A stretch of 64,000 bases of DNA from JAJTFW01 sp903922455 (GCA_943329665.2 CALQEU020000002.1:124001-188000), one strand, 5' to 3'; shown: positions 18,470 to 27,933, counted from the stretch's first letter. Notes: generated by a model not told the origin, from the letters alone. Numbers and translations: made by a program.

Positions 18470-19681
18470 TTATGCTTTGATAGCATGTCCCATTTTATCA
18501 CGCTTGGTTTCCAAATATTGTTGGTTGTGAGGGTTAGGAGAAATTTCGATGGGAATACTTTCTACTATTTCCAGCCCGTAGCCAATGAGTCCAGCGCGCT
18601 TCGTGGGATTATTGGTCATCAAGCGCATTTTACTGACGCCTAAGTCACGAAGTATTTGTGCTCCTACTCCATAATCACGTTCATCCATCTTGAAGCCCAA
18701 CTGTAAATTCGCTTCTACCGTATCTAATCCTTGCTCTTGTAATTTATAGGCAAGTAATTTATTCATCAACCCAATACCTCTTCCTTCTTGATTCATATAA
18801 AGTATCACGCCATTTCCTTCTTTGTTTATCATCTCCATAGCTGCATGTAATTGGGGACCGCAATCGCATCGGCACGAACCAAAAATATCGCCTGTCATAC
18901 AAGATGAATGCACGCGTACCATCACAGGTTCGTCTTCTTTCCATGTACCTTTTATTAAAGCAAGATGTTCTTCATGACTTTCTTTATGACGATATGCCAC
19001 CATATTAAATTCACCGTACGTAGTAGGCATGTTCACGGACACCATTCTTTCTATCAAACTCTCCTTTTCAAGGCGGTACTTTATTAAGTCTTCAATAGAA
19101 ATAATGATCATGTTAAATTTAGCCGCTAGTTCCATTAACTCGGGAAGACGAGCCATCGAACCATCTTCATTCATAATTTCTACAATCACGCCGCTTGGGA
19201 AAAACCCTGCCATGCGCGCTAAGTCCATAGCAGCTTCGGTATGTCCTGCTCTTCTAATTACGCCACCTTTCTTAGCTTTTAAAGGGAAGATATGTCCAGG
19301 GCGGCCTAACTCTTCTGCTTTTGTAGATGGGTTTACGAGTGCATTAATGGTTTTAGAACGATCTGAGGCTGAAATCCCTGTAGAACAACCATGCCCTAAC
19401 AAATCGACAGAAATCGTGAAAGCAGTTTCATGAGAAGCGGTGTTTTTATTTACCATCATGGTCAAATCCAATTCTTCACAACGATCTTCACTGAGTGAAA
19501 CACAAATTAAACCGCGTCCATGTGTAGCCATAAAATTGACCAATTCAGGCGTAGCGCATTCTGAAGCCATTAAAAAATCGCCTTCATTTTCGCGATCAGC
19601 ATCATCCACAACAATGATAATCTTTCCTGCACGAATGGCTGCAATGGCATCTTCTATTTTATTTAATACAATTTCACTCAT
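18470..19681 (-). CDS. ribBA: Bifunctional DHBP synthase / GTP cyclohydrolase II
   Basis: The 403-residue protein joins two riboflavin-pathway enzymes. The N-terminal half is 3,4-dihydroxy-2-butanone 4-phosphate synthase, with the acidic motif DDADRENEGDF and NEDGSMARLPEL. The C-terminal half (from about residue 210) is GTP cyclohydrolase II, with VRVHSSCMTGDIFGSCRCDCG, whose cysteines bind the catalytic zinc, and NQEGRGIGL. Together they supply both precursors of lumazine. The leader is only about a dozen bases, so there is no room for an FMN riboswitch. It is followed by glmM on the same strand after about 150 bases with a separate promoter. Confidence 0.96.
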   Translation of the reverse strand: MSEIVLNKIEDAIAAIRAGKIIIVVDDADRENEGDFLMASECATPELVNFMATHGRGLICVSLSEDRCEELDLTMMVNKNTASHETAFTISVDLLGHGCSTGISASDRSKTINALVNPSTKAEELGRPGHIFPLKAKKGGVIRRAGHTEAAMDLARMAGFFPSGVIVEIMNEDGSMARLPELMELAAKFNMIIISIEDLIKYRLEKESLIERMVSVNMPTTYGEFNMVAYRHKESHEEHLALIKGTWKEDEPVMVRVHSSCMTGDIFGSCRCDCGPQLHAAMEMINKEGNGVILYMNQEGRGIGLMNKLLAYKLQEQGLDTVEANLQLGFKMDERDYGVGAQILRDLGVSKMRLMTNNPTKRAGLIGYGLEIVESIPIEISPNPHNQQYLETKRDKMGHAIKA

Positions 19682-19699
19682 AGTTCAATTTTTACCCTG

Positions 19700-19707
19700 C
19701 AAAGGTA
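19700..19707 (-). promoter_or_regulatory. -7 promoter box for ribBA
   Basis: The minus strand reads TACCTTTG, an exact TAnnTTTG box, 18 bases upstream of the ribBA ATG. The predicted leader is therefore short. No -33 TTG is evident. The remaining 19708-19960 gap holds nothing I can support. Confidence 0.55.
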
Positions 19708-19960
19708 GGGATTCTACACCCATGATTTTTTAAACGAAAGTTGAATAAGCACATTAAAATGGAAAAATTACGAGATCAAAATTTCTATTTTCATTCATTC
19801 CTCCACACTAGTAATCAACGAGATATAACAAATGTAAGATTTGATGTAAGATTTTATCTAAAAACGCGAACCTTATGGAGGGGTGGGCGTTTAAATTCAC
19901 ATAACCGCAACTCAGAATTGCAATCGTTCTTCAAAAAAATTAAAGTTTTATTTGGTTTTA

Positions 19961-20415
19961 GGTTGATGTCAGAAAACGAGTAACCCCGTAAGGTTACCCG
20001 CGACTGACCTGATCAAATAAAAAATATTATAAACGGAACCCCGTAAGGTTCCAAAAACAATTGCCCTGTAAGGCATAAAGAAGGTTTTGATGTTTTTAGG
20101 TTGATGTCAGAAAACGGGTAACCCCGTAAGGTTACCCGCGACTGACCTGATCAAATAAAAAATATTATAAACGGAACCCCGTAAGGTTCCAAAAACAATT
20201 GCCCTGTAAGGCATAAAGAAGGTTTTGGTGTTTTTAGGTTGATGTCAGAAAACGGGTAACCCCGTAAGGTTACCCGCGACTGACCTGATCAAATAAAAAA
20301 TATTATAAACGGAACCCCGTAAGGTTTCAAAAACAATTGCCCTGTAAGGCTTAAAGAAGGTTTTGGTGTTTTTAGGTTGATAGTCAGTAAGGGACAGCCC
20401 CGTAAGGCTTTCCCT
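19961..20415. repeat. 138-bp tandem repeat array built from CCGTAA-loop hairpins
   Basis: Three complete 138-bp units begin at 19961, 20099 and 20237 with GGTTGATGTCAG, and a partial fourth begins at 20375. Each unit holds three hairpins. One has stem CGGGTAACC with loop CCGTAA, one has stem GGAACC with the same loop, and one has the short stem GCC with loop CTGTAA. The fourth, truncated unit carries a different stem (GGGA-AGCC) but again the loop CCGTAA. The units are nearly identical; one change in the third unit converts a pair in the GGAACC stem to G-T and so keeps pairing. The array fills the gap between ribBA and the hydrolase gene. Confidence 0.93.
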
Positions 20416-20467
20416 CCTGGCAAATTCGAGACGAGAAGTGCTCGCTAAAAGCAAACCAAATACTCAC

Positions 20468-20500
20468 AAAAAAAGCTCCTCAAAATGAGGAGCTTTTTTA
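20468..20500 (-). terminator. Rho-independent terminator of the FAH-like gene
   Basis: AAAGCTCCTCA and TGAGGAGCTTT form an 11-bp stem with a 3-base loop. On the minus strand it is followed by a run of T residues and lies 18 bases beyond the stop at 20518. T residues also follow on the plus strand, so it may work in both directions. Confidence 0.85.
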
Positions 20501-20517
20501 CTTTTCATTCGTTCCAA

Positions 20518-21549
20518 TTAATGAGCGTGTTTAATTTTTTTCTTTAGATCTAAAATGGAAAATCGATCTTCGTCTTTTCGGATGGTATTCGACAAACAAC
20601 CTAATCCATCAATCGTCATTTCTATTACATCGCCTTCTTGCAACCATTGTACAGGATAATTTGCATCATTTAATTTTCCGGTGCCATTTAACTCGAGAAA
20701 ACATCCTGTCCCCACGGTACCTGAACCAATCACATCGCCAGGAATAATATCCACTCCGTAAGCACATCTTTCAATAATTTCGGCAAATGTCCAATCCATT
20801 TGCGCCATATTTCCTTCGCTTACTTGAATACCATTTACATGACATTTCATCGAGAGATTATATCGCTCTCCGGTATGATCTTCCTTAGGTGCAGTTAAAA
20901 AATTTTGTAATTCATCGGGCGTCACTAAGTACGGACCAATAGCAGTAGAAAAATCCTTGCCTTTCGCCGGACCCAAATTCAGTTTCATTTCTTCCATCTG
21001 GAGTTGGCGAGCACTAAAATCATTCATAATCGTGTATCCAGCGATGTACTGATCAGCTTGCGATGCACGAATATTTCTTCCTCTTTTACCAATCACCACA
21101 GCGGCTTCCAATTCAAAATCGAGTTGACGAAAATGGTCGGGCATACACCATACATCACCTGAACCTTGAAGTGCATTATGGTTAGTGAAATAAAAGATAG
21201 GATACTCATCGAACTCTTCAATCATATCTACTTTACGATTTCTACGCGCAGCAGCAACGTGTTGACGAAATGCATAGCCATCGCGGCAAGATGTTGGCTC
21301 TGGAACGGGAGAAACAATTTTCAATTCAGACCACAAAAAAGAGGGCATATCCAATTTACCTTCTTTTATTTTGGCTTCAATTTCACGAGTTTCATTCATC
21401 GTTTTTTCTTCGCCATCCAACAATTCTTTCATGGTTTGAGAACCCATCTTCCCCAACAGCTTTCCCCCTTCAGCTACATTATATATCTTTTCATTAATGT
21501 ACAATCCCAACAAATTTTGGCCATTTAGGCGATAAGAAACGAGTTTCAT
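20518..21549 (-). CDS. Fumarylacetoacetate hydrolase family protein
   Basis: I set the start at the ATG at 21549 (MKLVSYRLNGQNLLGLY); the ten codons upstream overlap the promoter region. The 343-residue protein has the FAH C-terminal fold, with metal-binding segments FELEAAVVIGKRGRNI and NDFSARQLQ, and PAKGKDFSTAIGPYLV nearby. It lies divergently from homogentisate 1,2-dioxygenase, so the likely substrate is fumarylacetoacetate, the last step of tyrosine and phenylalanine breakdown, giving fumarate and acetoacetate. The length matches the bacterial FAH-like branch rather than the 420-residue animal enzyme. Confidence 0.9.
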   Translation of the reverse strand: MKLVSYRLNGQNLLGLYINEKIYNVAEGGKLLGKMGSQTMKELLDGEEKTMNETREIEAKIKEGKLDMPSFLWSELKIVSPVPEPTSCRDGYAFRQHVAAARRNRKVDMIEEFDEYPIFYFTNHNALQGSGDVWCMPDHFRQLDFELEAAVVIGKRGRNIRASQADQYIAGYTIMNDFSARQLQMEEMKLNLGPAKGKDFSTAIGPYLVTPDELQNFLTAPKEDHTGERYNLSMKCHVNGIQVSEGNMAQMDWTFAEIIERCAYGVDIIPGDVIGSGTVGTGCFLELNGTGKLNDANYPVQWLQEGDVIEMTIDGLGCLSNTIRKDEDRFSILDLKKKIKHAH

Positions 21550-21566
21550 AATTCTATTATTTTTTA

Positions 21567-21591
21567 CAAAAGTAACCAATGGTTAACTTTG
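21567..21591. promoter_or_regulatory. Divergent -7 boxes with a central inverted repeat
   Basis: On the minus strand TACTTTTG (21574-21567) is a -7 box 18 bases from the FAH-like start. On the plus strand TAACTTTG (21584-21591) is a -7 box for the dioxygenase gene. Between and overlapping them, AGTAACC and GGTTAACT form an imperfect inverted repeat around 21571-21588. A regulator bound here could control both genes; this is inference. Confidence 0.5.
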
Positions 21592-21655
21592 TGGAAGCAT
21601 TCCTATGAAAAATCAGTTGTGAGGTTGTATCTTGCAGCACGAAACAATATTAAAC

Positions 21656-22816
21656 ATGCCTCAATATCATTCACTTGGAAAATTTCCACATAAACGACAC
21701 ACGCAGTTTCGCAAGCCAGATGGAACCTTATATTCGGAAGAATTAGTGTCGACGCATGGTTTTTCTAATGTTTATTCCTTGATTTATCATGCTTATGCTC
21801 CAACGCTTGTAAAATCGGTTGGCGAGCCTTTTTCTCGTGAACCCAAAATTGCATTTCAGCGCTTTTTACGTCATCAAAGTTTTGAAGGCTTTCAGGTGCG
21901 CCCGGAAGATGATTATATCGAAAGTAAAAAGGCAGTATTAGTCAATAATGATTTGCAAATTTCATTGGCTGCGCCACGCAAATCAATCAATGATTATTTC
22001 TTAAAAAATGCCGATGCTGATGAGCTCATTTTTGTACATGAGGGATCGGGAATTTTGAAAACTATTTATGGCAATATTAAATTTGGTTACGGAGACTATT
22101 TAGTGATTCCCCGTGGAACTATTTTCCAACTTCATTTTGATGATTCTAATAATCGTTTATTGATTGTAGATTCATTTTCACCCATTGAGACCCCACGCCA
22201 ATATCGAAATGGATACGGACAATTAGAAGAGCATTCTCCATTTTGCGAGCGAGATATTCGCAAACCTCAGGATTTGGAGACGCATGATGAACAAGGCGAT
22301 TTTAAGGTCATGATTAAAAAGCAAGGGATTATTTATCCCTATACATATGCTACCCACCCTTTTGATGCAATTGGTTGGGATGGCAATCATTACCCATGGG
22401 CATTAAATATAAAAGACTTTGAACCCATCACTGGAAGGGTACATCAACCACCACCCGTTCATCAAACTTTTGAAGCCCATAATTATGTTATATGTTCATT
22501 TGTTCCAAGACTTTACGACTATCATCCTGATGCAATTCCGGCACCATACAATCATAGTAATGTAGATTCTGACGAAGTTTTATACTATGTAGATGGTGAT
22601 TTTATGAGTCGGAAAAGTGTTACCAAGGGTATGATTACGCTTCATCCTGCGGGCATTCCACATGGTCCGCACCCTGGAACTGTTGAAAAAAGTATTGGGA
22701 AAAAAGAGACATTGGAATTGGCGGTCATGATTGACACCTTTAAACCATTGTGGCTCACTGAGGAAGGATTAAAAATTATGAGCGACGACTATTATAAATC
22801 ATGGATTGATGATTAA
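21656..22816 (+). CDS. hmgA: Homogentisate 1,2-dioxygenase
   Basis: The start is the ATG at 21656 (MPQYHSLGKFPHKRHTQFRK), matching the family; an in-frame TTG lies upstream at 21632. The protein is a cupin-fold iron enzyme of 386 residues. The C-terminal half carries the metal-site region PAPYNHSNVDSDEVLYYVDG and HPAGIPHGPHPG, and the segment GWDGNHYPWALNIKDFEPITG. It opens the aromatic ring of homogentisate to give maleylacetoacetate. The divergent FAH-like gene supplies the last step; no maleylacetoacetate isomerase or HPPD gene lies in the window. Confidence 0.93.
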   Translation: MPQYHSLGKFPHKRHTQFRKPDGTLYSEELVSTHGFSNVYSLIYHAYAPTLVKSVGEPFSREPKIAFQRFLRHQSFEGFQVRPEDDYIESKKAVLVNNDLQISLAAPRKSINDYFLKNADADELIFVHEGSGILKTIYGNIKFGYGDYLVIPRGTIFQLHFDDSNNRLLIVDSFSPIETPRQYRNGYGQLEEHSPFCERDIRKPQDLETHDEQGDFKVMIKKQGIIYPYTYATHPFDAIGWDGNHYPWALNIKDFEPITGRVHQPPPVHQTFEAHNYVICSFVPRLYDYHPDAIPAPYNHSNVDSDEVLYYVDGDFMSRKSVTKGMITLHPAGIPHGPHPGTVEKSIGKKETLELAVMIDTFKPLWLTEEGLKIMSDDYYKSWIDD

Positions 22817-22912
22817 TAAAATCGAATTTTTTTAACAAAATCTTTGATGAATATCTCTTCTTAGTATCCATTACCCCAACATCTATAGCAATTCACCATA
22901 AATAAAAATAAA

Positions 22913-22945
22913 TTGTGTTAATAATTTAGTTTTATTTTACCTTTA
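22913..22945 (+). promoter_or_regulatory. Candidate promoter of the large T9SS cargo gene
   Basis: A TTG at 22913-22915 and TACCTTTA at 22938-22945 are separated by 22 bases, close to the Bacteroidota -33/-7 arrangement (the last base of the -7 box is A rather than G). The predicted leader is about 80 bases. Nothing else is evident in the gap 22817-23029. Confidence 0.35.
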
Positions 22946-23029
22946 TGAGCCGCATGACAACGGTATAATATCTATTTTTGATTTCTACACTTAAAAACAA
23001 ACACGCGTTAACAATAAAAACCAATACCT

Positions 23030-26000
23030 ATGAAAAGATTACTACTTTCGTTTTTCGCACTATTGATCTATTGCGCTGCTCAATCTCAAGCAACGCAAGT
23101 ATGGTGTGAGAATTTCGATGGAGCCACTGTTTCAGCTACATCTTCCGGAGTACCGGGATGGAGCATAGATAACAACTACTCCGTGAGTTCCCCTAACAGT
23201 TACAGAGGACAGTATCAAGCTGGAGGAGGTGTCGTAACACTGACCTCTCCAGTTTTTAGCACAACAGGATTAAACTTTGTGCTTCTCGACTTCAGTCAAA
23301 TTTGTAAAATCGAGTTCACCGACAAGGCGGAACTTGAATTTACAATTGATGGAGGTTCAACTTGGGTTAAGTTCAATGCAATTAACGGAGACCCTGGTCA
23401 AAATTGCATTTACAATGGATTAGGAGTCTTCCAAAATAATGGAAACTTCTTTACCGAAGGATCCTATTTAACATGGGCTCCAGGTACGCCAACTGCACCA
23501 ACTAATAGCTGGTGGGTAGCTGAGAATTTTGATATGTCTCAGTCGTTAGGTAACCAAGCTACTGTACAAATTCGTTTTGTATTAAGAGATGTGGTTAATG
23601 GATTGGCTGGTCGCTATGGCTGGTTGTTAGATGATATTTGCGTAACGGCTGCTCCATGTGAATTAATTCCACCAACGGCATCTGCACCAGCAACTGGGAA
23701 TCCACTTTGGCAAGGAACGGTATTTAACTTAGGACCCTTTGATGTTTTTGTAAATATTAACGATGCAAGTGGTATAGCACATCCTGCTGTAGGACCTGGT
23801 TTTGCTGAATTATTTTATTCTGTGAATGGTGGGCCTTACCAAAGCACTTTAATGTTTAACTTATTTGATTCTATTTATGCAGGAACGATTCCGGCGGCAA
23901 TTGCTGGAGATACCATTTGTTGGTACTTTGAAGCTTATGATAATTCAGGCTGTAACAATTACAAACGCTACCCAGACGTTGGTGATATCTGTTTTTACCC
24001 TGAAGATGGCATTTCATTCCCATTCTGTGACAACTTCGAATTTCAAAACAATTTGTGGACTATAAATCCAGGTGCAGCGGGTTCGCCGTGGGTGTACGGT
24101 CCTCCTACAGGTCCTACGTTAACCACTGCTCAATCTCCTTTTAATGTATATGGAGTTGGAGATATTGGCGGTGTAGGAAGTTATTCTGCTAATTCTAGTT
24201 CGATTTTATTATCTCCGGTATTTGACTTCTCAACAACAAGCGTTGCTAACTTAAGTTTTTGGCAAAATCGTAATGTTGAAACGGGATGGGATGGGGTTCG
24301 AATAGAATATACTACTGATGGTGGAACTACATGGACAATTTTAGGTGTACAGAATGATCCTAATGGAACAAATTGGTACACGAGTGCATCCATTTTTTCA
24401 TCCTCCTTACCTGCATGGGATGGAAATTCAACTGGATGGATTGAGTCCCGTTACAAATTAGGAACTGTTGCAGGCCTTGGTGGAAGCGTAGCTGTTCAAT
24501 TCCGTTATTTTTTCACCAGTGACCCATCCGTTCAAAATTCAGGATTCCATTTTGATGATTTCTGTATCGTAGTGCCCTGCAATAGTGATATCGGAGCTAA
24601 TGTAGTTATATCACCTCTTGCAGGAAGTGGTCAACCTGCTGGTGGCACAACTGACATTACTCTGCAAATTGAAAACTATGGTCAATTGGCTCAAAGTGGA
24701 TTTAACATTGGCTGGTCAATTAATGGAGCGGTACAAACTCCGATTCCATTTGTTGGAACATTAGCCATAGGATCAACTGCGAACTTTACCATTCCAAACA
24801 CACCTGTTCTTCCAAGTAGTTACACTATTTGTATTTGGACGGATCTTGCGAATGATTGTTTCCATTTAAACGATACAATATGTGCATCATTTATTGGAAT
24901 TCCATCCATTACTCCATCACCTTCTTATTGTGATGATTTTGAATCTGGAAATATCGGATGGTCGAATCAAATTGCCCCTGGAGGAAGTGCTGGTAGCATT
25001 TGGGAATTGGGTTTACCTGCATTTGGAAATACGAATACGGCAAATTCAGGTGTGAATGCATGGGACGTTAATTTAAATACGGCGTATACCAATAATGCCG
25101 ATTGTGAATTATACACTCCATACTTCGACTTCTCAACCATTGGTGCTGGTAGAATTGAGTTCGCAATGAATTACAATTGCGAAAATGCATGGGATGGTGT
25201 TCGATTAGAATACTCAAATAACAATGGAGTAAGCTGGATTTTGGTAGGAACGGGTGATGCTGCAAATCCAGATCCATGTGGAATTAACTGGTACAATGAT
25301 GCGCAGTTAAATTCAAGTCTTACAAATGCATGGACCGGAAACAGCGGTGGTTGGATATCATCTGGATACAAACTTTGTTGTACGACGAATATATTCAATA
25401 ACCCAATTCCAATTCAATTCCGATTTGTATTTACATCTGATGGTTCTGTAATTACAGATGGTTTCTCCATCGATGATTTCTGTATTTATGCTGCAACGGG
25501 TGATGATGTTGGTATCACTGCCATCACACAGCCTAACGGCGGTGCTCCAGTTGGTGCAAATACTCCAGTAGTTGTAACTCTTGAGAATTTTGGTGCAACT
25601 ACCATAACATCTACACCAATTACTTATACAGTTAATGCATTGAATCCTGTTACCATTATATGGAATGGTTCATTACCTCCATGTGGTGTAACACAGGTTG
25701 TACTTCCGAACTTCACATTTGTACAAGGACCAAATACAATTTGTGCATGGACTTCTTTACCAACGGATCAAGAACCTTCCAATGATACTACTTGTGCTGA
25801 TGTAATTGGTCAACCACTCATTATTCCAACATATACTGTTGGATACGATGATGATTTTGAATCAGGAAATATTGGATGGGCTCCATACATTGCTCCTGGG
25901 GCTGATCCGGGTTCCATTTGGGAATTTGGTACTCCTGCTTGGGCCGGTACTACAGGTGCGTTTTCGCCATCTACTTGTTGGGATGTAAACTTAACTACGC

Positions 26001-27610
26001 CAGTTACAGGTAACGCAAACACTTATGTTACCACACCATTCTTTGATTTCTCAAATGCTCAAGCTGCTGTTTTACGTTTCTATCAAAATCGAATCATTTA
26101 TCCCTTTGGTGATAAAATGTATATTGAATATTCGGTAAATAGCGGTCCTTGGACATTATTACAACCTACCACTCAAGTTGTAACCAACTGGTATAACAAT
26201 TTTGATAGCTGGGATGATAATAGTGGAGGTTGGATTCAATCTACTTTCAAGGATGTTCCTTCTGCAATTGGTGGTTTAGTTCCATTAATTCAATTCCGTT
26301 TCGTGTATACTTCTGCTGGATTTACCAATGGAGATGGAGTTTCTGTAGATAACTTCGAAATCTTTGTTCCAATTCCATTATCGGTAAAAACGGTTGCTGT
26401 AAATACATCAGTACCTTGTCAGTTCATCTTCCCAGGACAGCCAATCACATTCGCTGCTCCTATCAACAACAATGGTATTAATACGGTATTCAACCACAAT
26501 ATTTCATTAACGATTGATGGTACATTAATCTCTAACGATCCGGTTTCATATGTTCCTAGTGGATTATTACCTGGCGCTACTCAAAATCATAACTTCAACA
26601 ACACTTGGATTGCTGTTCCTGGATTCCATGAAGTTTGTGTTTATACTGATAGTCCAAATGGAAGTCTTGACTTGAATCAATTTGATGATACATCTTGTGT
26701 AACTGTATTAGTATTTGATTCTGTAGCATCTTCACAACTTCCATTCTGCACCAGTTTCGAGTCAGGAAATCAATGGGTAACTTCAAATGCATTTACTTAC
26801 TGCACTGGTGGTTTATGGCAACAAGGAACACCTGCAAAGCCAACCTTGAATAGTGCTCATACTGGTTCTACAGCTTGGACGACGAACCTAACTACTAATT
26901 ATGCTAACAAGGATTCTTCTGGATTATTCTCTTCCCTATTCCGTGTTCAAGCTGGCCATTGCTATAAATTGAGCTTCTGGCAACAATTCAGAATGGAATA
27001 TGGTTCTGACGGTGGTGCTTTAGATTATTCTACAGATTACGGTGTTACTTGGAATCGTTTAGATTTAACAGGAACTCCAAACATACAATTGTATGGTGCA
27101 AGTCCTAACTACACTTATGTATCGGAGTTAGATCCTAGTGATCCATCATTAAGAGGCTTTACTGGATATAGAAATTCTTGGTTCCAAACTGAGAAAACAT
27201 TCCGTCCTGATGTGGATGCACAAGTGGTAATCCGCTGGAGATTTGCTTCTGACTACAGTGCAACTGACGAAGGTTGGTCAGTGGATGATGTTTGTTTCGA
27301 AGACTTAGGTCTTTGCTCTCCTGTAGGAGTTGACGAATTCGCTATCAACGATTTCGGAATGAGTCAAAACTATCCCAACCCAGCAGGTCAAAACACTACA
27401 TTCGAATACATGATCCCAACCCAAGGTCAAGTTCGCATTGTAATGTCTGATATGATTGGTCAAATTGTTTCTGTAATTGCTGATGAAAATAAGGCAGCTG
27501 GTAAACATACTGTACAATTAAATACAGCTAGTTTAGCTCCTGGATTATATACATATACTCTTGTATATGATGGACAGCAAATCACTAAGCGTATGATCAT
27601 TACTCGATAA
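23030..27610 (+). CDS. Large multi-module T9SS cargo protein with MAM-like jelly-roll modules
   Basis: The 1526-residue protein starts with a signal peptide (MKRLLLSFFALLIYCAAQSQA). Five homologous jelly-roll modules follow, beginning near residues 25, 331 (FCDNFE), 632 (YCDDFESGN), 937 (YDDDFESGN) and 1238 (FCTSFESGN). Several share a GWIxSxYK-like segment and a WDGVRxEY-like segment, resembling MAM/concanavalin-like adhesion domains. CARDB/Ig-like spacers with the pattern CIWTDLAND or CAWTSLPTD link them. From residue 1441 the protein has a type A T9SS sorting domain (FGMSQNYPNPAGQNT to KRMIITR). It is probably exported across the outer membrane and displayed or released; no catalytic residues are recognisable. 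Confidence 0.9.
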   Translation: MKRLLLSFFALLIYCAAQSQATQVWCENFDGATVSATSSGVPGWSIDNNYSVSSPNSYRGQYQAGGGVVTLTSPVFSTTGLNFVLLDFSQICKIEFTDKAELEFTIDGGSTWVKFNAINGDPGQNCIYNGLGVFQNNGNFFTEGSYLTWAPGTPTAPTNSWWVAENFDMSQSLGNQATVQIRFVLRDVVNGLAGRYGWLLDDICVTAAPCELIPPTASAPATGNPLWQGTVFNLGPFDVFVNINDASGIAHPAVGPGFAELFYSVNGGPYQSTLMFNLFDSIYAGTIPAAIAGDTICWYFEAYDNSGCNNYKRYPDVGDICFYPEDGISFPFCDNFEFQNNLWTINPGAAGSPWVYGPPTGPTLTTAQSPFNVYGVGDIGGVGSYSANSSSILLSPVFDFSTTSVANLSFWQNRNVETGWDGVRIEYTTDGGTTWTILGVQNDPNGTNWYTSASIFSSSLPAWDGNSTGWIESRYKLGTVAGLGGSVAVQFRYFFTSDPSVQNSGFHFDDFCIVVPCNSDIGANVVISPLAGSGQPAGGTTDITLQIENYGQLAQSGFNIGWSINGAVQTPIPFVGTLAIGSTANFTIPNTPVLPSSYTICIWTDLANDCFHLNDTICASFIGIPSITPSPSYCDDFESGNIGWSNQIAPGGSAGSIWELGLPAFGNTNTANSGVNAWDVNLNTAYTNNADCELYTPYFDFSTIGAGRIEFAMNYNCENAWDGVRLEYSNNNGVSWILVGTGDAANPDPCGINWYNDAQLNSSLTNAWTGNSGGWISSGYKLCCTTNIFNNPIPIQFRFVFTSDGSVITDGFSIDDFCIYAATGDDVGITAITQPNGGAPVGANTPVVVTLENFGATTITSTPITYTVNALNPVTIIWNGSLPPCGVTQVVLPNFTFVQGPNTICAWTSLPTDQEPSNDTTCADVIGQPLIIPTYTVGYDDDFESGNIGWAPYIAPGADPGSIWEFGTPAWAGTTGAFSPSTCWDVNLTTPVTGNANTYVTTPFFDFSNAQAAVLRFYQNRIIYPFGDKMYIEYSVNSGPWTLLQPTTQVVTNWYNNFDSWDDNSGGWIQSTFKDVPSAIGGLVPLIQFRFVYTSAGFTNGDGVSVDNFEIFVPIPLSVKTVAVNTSVPCQFIFPGQPITFAAPINNNGINTVFNHNISLTIDGTLISNDPVSYVPSGLLPGATQNHNFNNTWIAVPGFHEVCVYTDSPNGSLDLNQFDDTSCVTVLVFDSVASSQLPFCTSFESGNQWVTSNAFTYCTGGLWQQGTPAKPTLNSAHTGSTAWTTNLTTNYANKDSSGLFSSLFRVQAGHCYKLSFWQQFRMEYGSDGGALDYSTDYGVTWNRLDLTGTPNIQLYGASPNYTYVSELDPSDPSLRGFTGYRNSWFQTEKTFRPDVDAQVVIRWRFASDYSATDEGWSVDDVCFEDLGLCSPVGVDEFAINDFGMSQNYPNPAGQNTTFEYMIPTQGQVRIVMSDMIGQIVSVIADENKAAGKHTVQLNTASLAPGLYTYTLVYDGQQITKRMIITR

Positions 27611-27630
27611 GAGAAAATAAATTTATTACG

Positions 27631-27674
27631 GAAAGCCGTCTCGTCAGCAATGACCAGACGGCTTTCTTTTTTTG
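27631..27674 (+). terminator. Rho-independent terminator after the large cargo gene
   Basis: GAAAGCCGTCT (27631-27641) pairs with AGACGGCTTTC (27656-27666) with a 14-base loop, followed by a run of eight T residues. It begins 21 bases after the stop codon. Confidence 0.9.
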
Positions 27675-27723
27675 CTAGAAATTTTAGTGTCGCTTTGCCT
27701 TCTTTGGATTTCTTCCTAGAGAA

Positions 27724-27862
27724 CTTAGCGCCTTTGCGCCTTTTTAACCTGAGCTTGCCGAGGGTTGCGAGAAAATTTAGCGAAGTGAAAACCATCCGAA
27801 TGGCTTAGCGCCTTTGCGCCTTTTTAACCTGAGCTTGCCGAGGGTTGCGAGAAAATTTAGCG
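27724..27862. repeat. 59-bp direct repeat with CTTAGCGCCTTTGCGCC core
   Basis: The segments 27724-27782 and 27804-27862 are identical over 59 bases and 80 bases apart. Each begins CTTAGCGCCTTTGCGCC and ends GAGAAAATTTAGCG. They fill most of the gap 27675-27933 between the two T9SS cargo genes. GCGCCTTTGCG-type elements look like mobile or slippage-derived intergenic sequence; no function is visible. Confidence 0.85.
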
Positions 27863-27933
27863 TCGCGCAGCCTCTAAAAAGCTATTATTACAAATTCAAA
27901 ACCAAACATGATGAAGAACTAAGCAATTCTTCT

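Noticed and set aside
19741..19983. 80-codon plus-strand open frame between ribBA and the repeat array
   Set aside because: It has no recognisable domain, ends inside the first repeat unit and shows no promoter or ribosome-binding signal.
20245..20454. 69-codon minus-strand frame within the 138-bp array
   Set aside because: It is made of the repeat sequence and palindromes, so it is most likely non-coding.
27460..27795. 111-codon minus-strand frame overlapping the end of the large T9SS cargo gene
   Set aside because: It runs antisense through the well-supported sorting domain, the terminator and the 59-bp repeats.
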